25,608 nt of DNA, taken from contig JBBRNH010000089.1 of NCBI GenBank assembly GCA_038230415.1, forward strand, positions 1 to 25,608, written 5' to 3'. The notes below the pieces were generated by a model that saw only the letters and a program-made list of their open reading frames with translations, ran no database searches and had not been told where the DNA came from. This document shows, piece after piece, positions 16,634 to 22,752 of the stretch (positions are counted from its first letter, which is position 1; each line of letters begins with the position of its first letter). The translations under genes were made by a program, and so were the position numbers. This DNA is from JBBRNH01 sp038230415. Lineage in GTDB: Bacteria; Bacteroidota; Bacteroidia; Cytophagales; Spirosomataceae.

Positions 16634-16972
16634 TCAGACCCGGTGTTTGGGGGGTTGCCAGATGGCAAAGAGAAGACCGGCGGGCAGGTCAGCCGGGTAC
16701 ATGGCGGTCAGCACCACCGCGGGCCGGGACATCGGCGCAGACACCGCAGGCAGACTAAGAAACGGCGGTGGTGTCGTGACCGTAGCCGCGCAGCAGGCAC
16801 AGGTGCAAAACGGGCTGCACTGGTCATGGTGGTTGTGATGCCGGGCCGTAACGGGCGCACTAGTCAGCATGGCCCGGCCTGCCTGCCCGGTCAGGGGCAG
16901 GGCTTCGTCTGCACAGGGCCAGAGCGACAGGCCAAGCAGGTAAAGCACCAGAACGGTCGTTAACCACTTCAT
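16634..16972 (-). CDS. DUF6660-like small Cys/His-rich protein
   Basis: This is a 112-residue protein with an N-terminal membrane or signal segment (MKWLTTVLVLYLLGLSLWPCADE). A metal-ligand cluster follows: HHNHHD at 45-50 and CSPFCTCACC at 52-61. The C-terminus is FAIWQPPK, as in the Bacteroidota family that I recall as DUF6660. Members are commonly encoded beside RND metal pumps. It is probably a periplasmic or membrane-tethered metal-binding protein, and it is the promoter-proximal gene of the metal operon. The ATG at 16972 lies only a few nt after a -7 box (16978-16985), implying a very short or absent leader. A decayed second copy lies at 18474-18716. Confidence 0.8.
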   Translation of the reverse strand: MKWLTTVLVLYLLGLSLWPCADEALPLTGQAGRAMLTSAPVTARHHNHHDQCSPFCTCACCAATVTTPPPFLSLPAVSAPMSRPAVVLTAMYPADLPAGLLFAIWQPPKHRV

Positions 16973-17027
16973 GACCACAAAGGTACGCCCCAACATCGTG
17001 CAACGGGGTGTCAAAAATGGAGAAGGT
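16885..17027. repeat. 143-bp direct repeat, copy A
   Basis: This is the same 143 bases as 18629-18771 with five differences counted by eye, in the same orientation. It covers the 5' end of the DUF6660-like gene, its -7 box and about 40 nt upstream. Sequence identity stops abruptly after GGAGAAGGT. Confidence 0.9.
16978..16985 (-). promoter_or_regulatory. Bacteroidota -7 box for the 16972-to-6056 metal operon
   Basis: The minus strand reads TACCTTTG, an exact TAnnTTTG match, with its last base five nt before the ATG of the DUF6660-like gene. Transcription would start at or next to the start codon, giving a leaderless or near-leaderless mRNA. TTG triplets upstream (17001-17003, or TTTG at 17012-17015) are candidate -33 elements, but neither has ideal spacing. 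CCCC/GGGG arms between 16987 and 17008 could hold a regulator site. Confidence 0.6.
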
Positions 17028-17168
17028 AGGGCCTTTGGTATCCTGCGGGACACCCTCCTGCCATCGAATTCAGAGGGGAGCACAGTTAGTTAAAACCATT
17101 GCAGGTATAACCGGGTTGAGCCAACAGGGGCTTATGCGGTTGGGTAGGCCCGGTACAATCAATAGATT

Positions 17169-17176
17169 TATCTTTC
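17169..17176 (+). promoter_or_regulatory. Possible -7 box for the antiporter gene
   Basis: TATCTTTC matches seven of eight positions of TAnnTTTG. It ends five nt before the ATG at 17182, the same geometry as at 16978-16985. A TTG at 17140-17142 may be the -33 element. Confidence 0.4.
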
Positions 17177-17181
17177 GCTTT

Positions 17182-18426
17182 ATGCGCCGATTCGGTTTAT
17201 TTGTTGCGCTGGCGGTGTCAGTAACCCTGCCCGGTTTCTACCTCCGCCTGACTCACACCCAGCTAGCCCCTTCTGTAGAAGCGGGCGTTTTTTTTGTCGC
17301 CATTCTGGGCGCGGGCTTCCTGCTTTCCTGGGGGGCCGAAGCGGCTGAAGATCACGTTTCCCAGGGGCTGGCCATTGGCGTACTGGCCCTGATAACCGTC
17401 CTGCCTGAATATGCCATCGACCTCTACTACACCTTTCAGGCCGGGCAGCATCCACAATCGACCTACGCTGGCTTTGCTGCGGCTAACATGACCGGGGCCA
17501 ACCGGTTGCTGATTGGTGTCGGCTGGCCCCTGATCGTCTTGCTCCACTGGTGGCGCAGCGGTCGGCGGGCGGTCGATTTGCGCTGGGACAATGCCGCCGA
17601 AATTGCTTATCTCGCCGTAGCCAGTCTGTATTCGTTCGTCATTGTTGCCAAAGGGCGCATCGACTGGCTTGATTTCGTAGTATTACTCACCGTTTTTGGT
17701 GCCTATTTGTGGCGGCTCAGTCGGTTGCCCAAAGGGGACAACGATGATAAGGAACCCGAAGTTGGCCCGGCTGCGGCCCTGGCTGAACTACCCAAAATCC
17801 GACAGTGGCTGATTATGGGCGGGCTGACCATTGTAGCGGTCGGGGTCATTTTGACGGCAGCCGAACCCTTCGCCGAAGCCATGCTGGCCACTGGCCGGGT
17901 GCTGGGTATTGATCCATTTCTGCTCGTGCAGTGGGTGGCTCCCTTAGCCAGCGAAATGCCGGAAGTAGTTCTGGTCGTGATCTTTGTGTTGAACAGACGA
18001 CCTACGGCCGCCCTGGGGGCACTTGTCAGTGATAAAATTAACCAGTGGACGCTGCTGGTGGGCATGATTCCGCTGGCCTATGCACTGGGTGCTCACCACT
18101 TTACGCCCTTTCCCCTCGATACCCGGCAACGGGAAGAATTCTTTTTGACAGCCAGCCAGTCTTTGTTTGCCGTAGCCCTGCTATTGCGGCTCCGCCTAAG
18201 CCTACTCAGTGCCCTGATTCTGCTGGGCCTGTTTGCGGTTCAGTTTGCCCTGGCGTTTGCGTTTCAACAAGACGAGGCCCGTACCATCCGGGTGCTGACG
18301 AGCATGGGCTGGCTATATCTGGCCGGGGCTGCCGGGCTGTTGGTATGGAACCGTCGGCGTATTCGTCAATACGTCCGGGTGGGGTTGCTGGCCCATTCCG
18401 CTTCACCAACCGGCTCAACGCCGTAA
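17182..18426 (+). CDS. Sodium/calcium exchanger-type (CaCA) cation antiporter
   Basis: This is a 414-residue polytopic inner-membrane protein. Two CaCA alpha-repeat-like blocks are visible. The first is around residues 62-112 (GVLALITVLPEYAIDLYYTF, then AANMTGANRLLIG). The second is around residues 252-295 (APLASEMPEVVLVVIFVL, then GALVSDKINQWTLLVG). Each has an acidic residue next to Pro (LPEYAID and EMPE), as in the ion site of this superfamily. It probably exchanges a divalent cation for Na+ or H+. The ATG at 17182 was chosen because it begins the first hydrophobic segment and follows a -7-like box; ATGs at 17134 and 17008 add an improbable leader overlapping the divergent promoter. The gene lies between two direct repeats. 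Confidence 0.82.
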   Translation: MRRFGLFVALAVSVTLPGFYLRLTHTQLAPSVEAGVFFVAILGAGFLLSWGAEAAEDHVSQGLAIGVLALITVLPEYAIDLYYTFQAGQHPQSTYAGFAAANMTGANRLLIGVGWPLIVLLHWWRSGRRAVDLRWDNAAEIAYLAVASLYSFVIVAKGRIDWLDFVVLLTVFGAYLWRLSRLPKGDNDDKEPEVGPAAALAELPKIRQWLIMGGLTIVAVGVILTAAEPFAEAMLATGRVLGIDPFLLVQWVAPLASEMPEVVLVVIFVLNRRPTAALGALVSDKINQWTLLVGMIPLAYALGAHHFTPFPLDTRQREEFFLTASQSLFAVALLLRLRLSLLSALILLGLFAVQFALAFAFQQDEARTIRVLTSMGWLYLAGAAGLLVWNRRRIRQYVRVGLLAHSASPTGSTP

Positions 18427-18473
18427 TGTACCGGCCAAACCTGCGTGAAAGTCCGTCTGTCGGCTCCCCCTTA

Positions 18474-18716
18474 TCAAAATGAACCGTTTCGCCTTGTGTC
18501 TCCAAACATCAGGGTGACGATAACCCCGCAGCAGGCGCAGCGACAAAACGGCGAACAGACATCGGGGTGATGATTTGGAGCGGCTGGCGATTCGGACCCG
18601 GCACAGGCAAATGCGGCATGGCTCTCCGGCCCGGTTAGGGGCAGGGCTTCGTCTGCACAGGGCCAGAGCGGCAGGCCAAGCAGGTAAAGTACCAGAACGG
18701 TCGTTAACCACTTCAC
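18474..18716 (-). pseudogene. Degenerate second copy of the DUF6660-like gene
   Basis: The reading frame matches the gene at 16634-16972 closely over its first 30 residues (KWLTTVLVLYLLG, LWPCADEALPLTG) and again at the CSPFCRCACC cluster. The initiating ATG is changed to GTG (18714-18716), the His-rich stretch is reduced to NHH, and the chain stops at 80 residues, so the conserved IWQPPK end is absent. The promoter is still intact (TACCTTTG at 18722-18729). It could be expressed from GTG as a shorter metal-binding peptide, but decay is more likely. It converges on the antiporter gene, 47 nt beyond that gene's stop. Confidence 0.65.
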
Positions 18717-18771
18717 GCCCACAAAGGTACGCCCCAACATCGTGCAACGGGGTGTCAAAAATGGAGAAGGT
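18629..18771. repeat. 143-bp direct repeat, copy B
   Basis: This is the partner of 16885-17027: 138 of 143 positions are identical by eye, in the same orientation, 1744 bp away. Similarity continues only loosely into the Cys-rich coding part and stops sharply on the other side. Confidence 0.9.
18722..18729 (-). promoter_or_regulatory. -7 box of the degenerate DUF6660-like copy
   Basis: TACCTTTG on the minus strand, retained unchanged from the intact copy, five nt before the GTG codon at 18716. Confidence 0.45.
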
Positions 18772-18937
18772 CAGGAATTGGTTCTGTCTTGCCAGTTGGT
18801 GAGCGACCCGGCCCTTGTTTTGCCGTTTTGTCTATACTATGTCATGGCGTTATAAAACAGGTGATTTTAGAAGGACAGGGATTTGGCTTAAAAACTGACG
18901 TTATTTTCTTCATGTTTAGCTGGATAGTACCGCTTTG

Positions 18938-18973
18938 TTTCTAAAAAATGTTATATTTGACAACTTTTAGAAA
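18938..18973. promoter_or_regulatory. Inverted-repeat operator of the AbiE operon
   Basis: TTTCTAAAA (18938-18946) and its exact reverse complement TTTTAGAAA (18965-18973) are separated by 18 bp. The right arm ends on the A of the AbiEi start codon. A third, single TTTTAGAA lies at 18865-18872. AbiEi antitoxins are known to repress their own promoter by binding inverted repeats, so this is the likely binding site. Confidence 0.65.
18952..18959 (+). promoter_or_regulatory. -7 box of the AbiE operon
   Basis: TATATTTG is an exact TAnnTTTG match, centred between the two operator arms and 13 nt before the ATG at 18973. TTTG at 18934-18937 is a candidate -33 element, though its spacing is short. 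Confidence 0.6.
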
Positions 18974-19611
18974 TGAATTACCTTACTATTCAGCAGCAAT
19001 TCAGCCATCTGGGCCTTTTCTCGACCCACGATGTACTCAAATGCTATCCTACCTTCGACCCACGGCGATTGGTCGAGTGGCAGCAAAAAGACTATATCCA
19101 GCGGCTGGCCAACCGCTGGTATCTTTTCCGTGAAACGTCCATTGATGAAAACCTGCTTTGGTTCACCGCTAACCGAATCTACCAGCCATCCTACCTCTCG
19201 CTCGAAACAGCCCTCTCGTTTTATGGCATGATTCCAGAAGGTGTCTATGCACTGACCTCGGTGAGCTCCCGCAAGACCCACACTATCCATACCCCAGTCG
19301 CGTCCTTCTCCTACCGGCATCTCAAGCCAACCCGGTACTTTGGCTACCAGGTACTGCGGGCATCGACTCCCAGCTCTGGTGTGGATCGACCCGTGCTGAT
19401 GGCGTACTTGGAGAAAGCGTTGCTCGACTATTGCTACTTGAACACCCACCTGACCGACATCGAGGATTTTGCCGCCATGCGACTCAACGCTTCGTTGCTG
19501 CAAACTCAGCTCGACCGGCGCCGACTACAGACCTACCTCGACCTTTTTGGGGTCAATCAACTAACGCGCCGAATCCGGGTGCTTTACGAGTACATAGACC
19601 AGTATGCTTGA
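18973..19611 (+). CDS. abiEi: AbiEi-type antitoxin of a type IV toxin-antitoxin pair
   Basis: This is a 212-residue protein. The N-terminal winged-helix region reads FSTHDVLKCYPTFDPRRLVEWQQKDYIQRLANRWYLF, the usual AbiEi antitoxin DNA-binding layout. Next comes YQPSYLSLETALSFYGMIPEGVYALTSVSSRKT, a strongly conserved AbiEi stretch, and the C-terminal domain includes RPVLMAYLEKALLDYCYL. Such proteins block the partner nucleotidyltransferase and repress the operon. The stop codon overlaps the toxin start by 8 nt. The promoter just upstream carries a perfect inverted repeat reaching into the start codon, in keeping with autoregulation. AbiE systems give phage resistance by abortive infection and stabilise mobile elements. 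Confidence 0.88.
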   Translation: MNYLTIQQQFSHLGLFSTHDVLKCYPTFDPRRLVEWQQKDYIQRLANRWYLFRETSIDENLLWFTANRIYQPSYLSLETALSFYGMIPEGVYALTSVSSRKTHTIHTPVASFSYRHLKPTRYFGYQVLRASTPSSGVDRPVLMAYLEKALLDYCYLNTHLTDIEDFAAMRLNASLLQTQLDRRRLQTYLDLFGVNQLTRRIRVLYEYIDQYA

Positions 19612-20383
19612 CCTGAACCAGATTCTGCAGCAGTACCCCGTTGGGCTTCAACCCTTCAGCCGGTTTATCCTGCGGGAGTATCTGCAATACAAGCTCTTAC
19701 AGCTTATTTACGATAGTGCTTTTGCGGCCTGCTTTACGTTTCTGGGTGGTACTTGCCTGCGGATTGTGCATGGTAACCAACGCTTTTCAGAAGACCTGGA
19801 CTTTGATAACACGGGAATTACCGAAGCCGACTTTGGCGCGTTGGCCGACGTGATCGTGGCCGGGCTACGCTTGGAAGGCTACGAAGTGGAGATGCGGTTG
19901 GTAATGAAAGGGGCTTACCACTGCCACATCAAATTCCCGGCTCTGCTCTTTGAGCAGGGATTGAGCGGCTACCGGGAAGAGAAGATTTTGATCCAGTTGG
20001 ACACGGAACCTCAGGATTTCGACTTTACGCCGGAGCCGTATCTGCTTAACCGCTTCGATGTGTTCACCCAGATTTATACCACGCCGATGGATTTGTTATT
20101 GGCACAGAAGTTCTACGCCATTTTGAATCGTAGCCGCAATAAAGGCCGTGATTTTTATGACGCTGTGTTCCTGCTGGGCCAGGGGATCAGGCCGAACTAT
20201 GCCTACCTGATGGCTAAGGTTGGGATCAGTACTGGGGAAGAGCTTCGGCAACGTCTACAGGTTCACTGTCAGACGCTGGATATGCAGGCGATGGCTGACG
20301 ACGTGCGGCCATTCCTGTTTAAGGCTTCGGACGACCGTCGGGTGTTGTTGTTCGAGCCATACATCCGCCAGGCAGGATTATGA
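19604..20383 (+). CDS. abiEii: AbiEii/AbiGii-type nucleotidyltransferase toxin
   Basis: This 259-residue protein carries the nucleotidyltransferase motif FLGGT (residues 46-50) followed by QRFSEDLDFD (59-68), in which Asp64 and Asp66 are the expected metal-binding pair. Further conserved pieces are the DLLLAQKFYAIL helix and NKGRDFYDAVFLL near residues 183-195. AbiEii-type toxins act as nucleotidyltransferases that stall growth, for some members by adding nucleotides to tRNA. The chain length is normal and all key residues are present, so the toxin looks intact. It overlaps the antitoxin by 8 nt. A short stem followed by T residues lies right after its stop. Confidence 0.9.
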   Translation: MLDLNQILQQYPVGLQPFSRFILREYLQYKLLQLIYDSAFAACFTFLGGTCLRIVHGNQRFSEDLDFDNTGITEADFGALADVIVAGLRLEGYEVEMRLVMKGAYHCHIKFPALLFEQGLSGYREEKILIQLDTEPQDFDFTPEPYLLNRFDVFTQIYTTPMDLLLAQKFYAILNRSRNKGRDFYDAVFLLGQGIRPNYAYLMAKVGISTGEELRQRLQVHCQTLDMQAMADDVRPFLFKASDDRRVLLFEPYIRQAGL

Positions 20384-20386
20384 GCG

Positions 20387-20402
20387 AAGGCGGGGCCTTT
20401 TT
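20387..20402 (+). terminator. Short intrinsic terminator after abiEii
   Basis: AAGGC-GGG-GCCTT stem (20387-20399) with a T-run at 20398-20402, starting three nt after the toxin stop codon. The stem is only 5 bp, so it would be weak alone. Confidence 0.5.
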
Positions 20403-20467
20403 ATTGATAACTCGCTGAAAGTCAACAAATTAAAGCAGGTGATTAACGCCGGACACTAAACTGCATG

Positions 20468-20504
20468 AAGAAGCCCTGCTGGTTCGATCCAGACAGGGCT
20501 TCTT
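20468..20504. terminator. Long hairpin between convergent AbiE and the minus operon
   Basis: AAGAAGCCCTG (20468-20478) pairs with CAGGGCTTCTT (20494-20504). An inner CTGG/CCAG extends the stem to 15 bp with one bulged base and a 6-nt loop. Lying between two convergent transcripts, it probably serves both as a bidirectional terminator. Confidence 0.75.
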
Positions 20505-20540
20505 GGCAAAGGGATTATTTCAGGACAGTTTTAGGGGCTT

Positions 20541-21032
20541 TCAGCCGGGCTTACCCAAATGCGGGGCTGCTGACTCTACATAGAAAGCGTAATCGCCCTC
20601 ATTCAGATTCAGGCGCATGAATTCGGTCTGACCGAAATCGTTTCGTTCCAGCACGTAGCGACGGAAGGGCCAGCCATGTTTGGCTTCTTCCAGTCCGCGC
20701 TGGCGTTCGCCCTCTCTCACCCGATCATTGGGCAAACCCTCCAGATACTCGTCAAAGTAAATTTGTAGCCATTCATTTACGGATCGGCTTTCGGGTTTGG
20801 CTGCTATTTGCTGTTCCAACCATTCCAGCAGATCTGCTGATGATCCTATGCTCGACAGTTTGTCCGAGGCAGCGTCTGACGAGAGCCCTGTCACCTCACC
20901 GAATTGGTTTTGATAGCAATAAGTCGCGTTGCCGATGCGAAACATCCGCGCCCAGAAGTCACGTTTCTCTTCAGGCATTTGAGCCAGCGTGTCAGCCTGC
21001 ATCTGATTGTATTTTTCGATTGGATGACGCAT
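20541..21032 (-). CDS. Hypothetical protein (163 aa)
   Basis: I do not recognise this protein. It is soluble, acidic and mainly helical, with no signal peptide or membrane segment. Visible features are an N-terminal helix rich in Met, Gln and Glu (RHPIEKYNQMQADTL, MPEEKRDFWARMFRIG), a central acidic helix region (LLEWLEQQIAAKPESRSVNEWLQIYFDEYLEG) and a C-terminal beta-like part (FGQTEFMRLNLNEGDYAFYVE). It is the last gene of a five-gene minus-strand operon and starts 5 nt after the SspB-like gene, so coexpression is very likely. It could be an effector or accessory factor of a small system controlled by the two regulators upstream, but no function can be assigned. Confidence 0.7.
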   Translation of the reverse strand: MRHPIEKYNQMQADTLAQMPEEKRDFWARMFRIGNATYCYQNQFGEVTGLSSDAASDKLSSIGSSADLLEWLEQQIAAKPESRSVNEWLQIYFDEYLEGLPNDRVREGERQRGLEEAKHGWPFRRYVLERNDFGQTEFMRLNLNEGDYAFYVESAAPHLGKPG

Positions 21033-21037
21033 AGCAA

Positions 21038-21433
21038 TCAGTTCAGCGGGGGCATTTTTAGCTTTCCTGATTCGTGAAAGATCAGATCGTCACTTTCAAA
21101 CATACCCCCTGTACGGTTTTGGTGGACACTATAAATTTGATTGAGGGGAATTCGTATGCGCTCTTTAAGAGCGTTTGGGCCGGGTGCCAACACAACATCT
21201 AACACAAGTTCTTCTTCCGTCAATTTCAGATTCCAGGCAGAGTCCTGATGTACGTAAACCGGATTTAGGTACCGACGGCGATGTTCGTGGTCTTCAGCGA
21301 TGAAATCGAAATAATTGGCTGATACAAAATAATGATTGTCGGGATTCGCTACATCGATTATCATCTGGTTCAGAATAATCGGCAAGCGCGGATCAACGGG
21401 CTTTTGGTTTTGCAGTTCTTGGTTATCCATCAA
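21038..21433 (-). CDS. Hypothetical protein, possibly SspB-like (ClpXP adaptor fold)
   Basis: This is a 131-residue soluble protein starting at tandem ATGs (21433 and 21430). From about residue 15 the order of segments recalls the ClpXP adaptor SspB: RLPIILNQMIIDVANPDNHYFV near the N-terminus, then SAWNLKLTEEELVLDVVL, then RIRIPLNQIYSVHQNRTGGMFE. In SspB the matching segments are of the form VVDV..., NLELANDEVRFNARF and VSVPLAAVLAIYARENGAGTMFE. The resemblance was noticed by eye from memory, not by a search. If right, the protein would present tagged or specific substrates to ClpXP. It lies 14 nt after the 97-residue gene and 5 nt before the 163-residue gene. Confidence 0.55.
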   Translation of the reverse strand: MMDNQELQNQKPVDPRLPIILNQMIIDVANPDNHYFVSANYFDFIAEDHEHRRRYLNPVYVHQDSAWNLKLTEEELVLDVVLAPGPNALKERIRIPLNQIYSVHQNRTGGMFESDDLIFHESGKLKMPPLN

Positions 21434-21447
21434 TCGTGGGGTTGATT

Positions 21448-21741
21448 TTATGCCTCTACTAAATGCAGCAACCGCGCCTGAGCCTGTTCCTGGTTGATTT
21501 CATTGAGCGCGTAGAAATGCACTACATCACGTACCAAGCGTATCCCATCCCAACGTCCCATGCTATCGCGGTAAATAACTGCGTAGCCCGACAGGTCGCC
21601 GAGTTCGGTGCGAATGTCGCCGATGACGTTGTCAATGTCGTTGGTGACACTGCGGTTGCCGAGGTCGAGATCAATGATAGCGATGACGCTGCCTTCGATA
21701 GTATAGGTGTAGTCAGCACGGAAAATGTCTTTCGTCGTCAT
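21448..21741 (-). CDS. Hypothetical protein (97 aa)
   Basis: I do not recognise this protein. It is small, acidic and soluble. A beta-rich N-terminal half (FRADYTYTIEGSVIAIIDLD) leads to SVTNDIDNVIGDIRTELGD, a probable amphipathic helix. Then come a strand (YAVIYRDSMGRWDGIRL) and a C-terminal helix (FYALNEINQEQAQARLLHLVE). The regular strand-helix-strand-helix order suggests a compact alpha/beta domain. It is the third gene of the minus-strand operon, 41 nt after the XRE gene and 14 nt before the SspB-like gene. It may be a binding partner of a neighbour, since small acidic proteins often are, but that is only a guess. Confidence 0.65.
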   Translation of the reverse strand: MTTKDIFRADYTYTIEGSVIAIIDLDLGNRSVTNDIDNVIGDIRTELGDLSGYAVIYRDSMGRWDGIRLVRDVVHFYALNEINQEQAQARLLHLVEA

Positions 21742-21782
21742 TGCTTTAATCTATTAGTTTGAACCCGTCTCTACTGATAAAT

Positions 21783-22163
21783 TTAATCACGCTCTTCCAG
21801 CGCACTAAATTCTCGCATAAATTTTTCGAGGATGGCTAATTTCTTACGATCCGACAAGCCAATCTTTTTGCGAAGATTAAGCTCATCGTTTACAATCATA
21901 GGTGCAAATTCACTGTCAGTTGGTTCCGGGTTAATTAGCCATTCCAAATTGAGCTTATGATATTGTCGATAGTAATGAGCTACCTGCATCGCCATCAAAA
22001 TAGAGGTATTCAGGCCCTTCTCAAGTCGGTAAATTAGGTTTTGCGTCGTACCAAGCTGGTCAGCTATATCCTGCTGGCTTAAGCCAATATGTTTCCTGAA
22101 AATAGCCAGTCTCTGTCCAATTAGATTGGCGTGACTGTCCGCGATATGTTCCAAATTCATCAT
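21783..22163 (-). CDS. XRE-type helix-turn-helix regulator
   Basis: This is a 126-residue protein with a helix-turn-helix of the Cro/CI (XRE) kind at about residues 17-55: RLAIFRKHIGLSQQDIADQL, then GTTQNLIYRLEKGLNTS. The rest (YRQYHKLNLEWLIN, and an ending helix DRKKLAILEKFMREFSALEER) probably serves dimerisation. The two leading Met codons (22163, 22160) make the exact start uncertain by one codon. It lies 27 nt after the RHH-like gene, in the same minus-strand operon. It is a good candidate for the repressor of the divergent control region at 22443-22800, where repeated motifs are seen. An element maintenance or lysogeny-type switch is possible. Confidence 0.85.
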   Translation of the reverse strand: MMNLEHIADSHANLIGQRLAIFRKHIGLSQQDIADQLGTTQNLIYRLEKGLNTSILMAMQVAHYYRQYHKLNLEWLINPEPTDSEFAPMIVNDELNLRKKIGLSDRKKLAILEKFMREFSALEERD

Positions 22164-22190
22164 GAGTGTTGAGTCAGTTTTGCGGCCTGG

Positions 22191-22442
22191 TCAGGCTTCT
22201 TCCAGCTTTTTTATATTCGCCAATGTCCTGGCCACGTCCGGGTTGCTGTAGAATATTTCTTCGAGGTAGTCCCGCATATTTTTTCCTAAAAGGGCCGACA
22301 CTTTCTTCAAATCCCGGTGCATATACGGCTCCAGTAACATTGTCTTGTATTCATTTGGGTTGGCTTTTTCCTCACGCCTGACTTTTGATTTGGGGCGACC
22401 AGGGCCTTTTTGCTCGTCTGATACGGTCTTTAATGTGCTCAT
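22191..22442 (-). CDS. Small DNA-binding-like protein with AT-hook and RHH-like region
   Basis: This 83-residue basic protein begins with an AT-hook-like core (KGPGRPKSKVRREEK, with GRP at its centre). It is followed by a region of strand plus two helices (EYKTMLLEPYMHRDLKKVSA, LLGKNMRDYLEEIFYS), which fits a ribbon-helix-helix fold. A final short helix is ANIKKLEEA. The start is the ATG at 22442. The longer in-frame reading upstream has no support and runs through the repeat-rich control region. It is the first gene of the minus-strand operon, followed 27 nt later by the XRE gene. Proteins like this often act as plasmid or phage partition or copy regulators, but the assignment is tentative. 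Confidence 0.65.
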   Translation of the reverse strand: MSTLKTVSDEQKGPGRPKSKVRREEKANPNEYKTMLLEPYMHRDLKKVSALLGKNMRDYLEEIFYSNPDVARTLANIKKLEEA

Positions 22443-22450
22443 AGTTTGGG

Positions 22451-22473
22451 TGCATTTATAGATACTATGCACT
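22451..22473 (-). promoter_or_regulatory. Motif copy 1 of the divergent control region
   Basis: On the minus strand the site reads AGTGCATAGTATCTAT, followed by AAATGCA. It lies just after the -7-type box of the minus operon, over the expected transcription start and early leader, where a bound repressor would block transcription. Confidence 0.5.
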
Positions 22474-22477
22474 GTCT

Positions 22478-22486
22478 GTAAAGATA
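22478..22486 (-). promoter_or_regulatory. -7-type box of the minus-strand operon
   Basis: TATCTTTAC on the minus strand, seven of eight matches to TAnnTTTG, about 35 nt before the ATG at 22442. The same TATCTTTA appears in the opposite direction at 22765-22772. Confidence 0.45.
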
Positions 22487-22523
22487 GCAAATCATTTGTT
22501 TGCGGCAACCCTACCCAGCGGCC

Positions 22524-22575
22524 CGTGCTGACACCAACCGTCGCTCCTAAGGTCGCGTCGGCCCGTGTCAGCACG
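22524..22575. repeat. 11-bp perfect inverted repeat, 30-bp spacer
   Basis: CGTGCTGACAC (22524-22534) and GTGTCAGCACG (22565-22575) are exact reverse complements, flanked on the right by AAAAAA. Lying between divergent promoters, it is unlikely to be a terminator. A recombination, replication or transfer site is possible. Confidence 0.7.
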
Positions 22576-22735
22576 AAAAAAGCACCAGTTCGTACCTCAC
22601 CCGTGCAAACATGGATTTGGCATTATGTATCTGGCTACCAGATGGTTGCTGTTAGGAATTTAGTTGATAACTGAAAAATGGGCCTAAGGGAAATAAAGAG
22701 TCGGGCATCAAGAAAATAACTGCATAAATATTTAT

Positions 22736-22751
22736 AGTGCATTGTATTTAT
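22736..22751 (+). promoter_or_regulatory. Motif copy 2 of the divergent control region
   Basis: AGTGCATTGTATTTAT differs from copy 1 (AGTGCATAGTATCTAT) at only two of 16 positions. It lies upstream of the plus-strand -7-type box. Confidence 0.5.
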
Positions 22752-22752
22752 T

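Noticed and set aside
17008..17181. Longer N-terminus of the antiporter from ATG 17008 or 17134
   Set aside because: The extra residues lie in the direct repeat and in the divergent promoter region, and are not hydrophobic; ATG 17182 starts the first membrane segment and follows a -7-like box.
18772..18937. Small gene or RNA between the repeat and AbiE
   Set aside because: No frame with a start, credible composition or neighbour context was found, and no clear stable structure was seen.
22524..22575. Terminator for the minus operon or plus series
   Set aside because: The inverted repeat lies upstream of both transcripts; a 30-nt spacer is long for a terminator loop.
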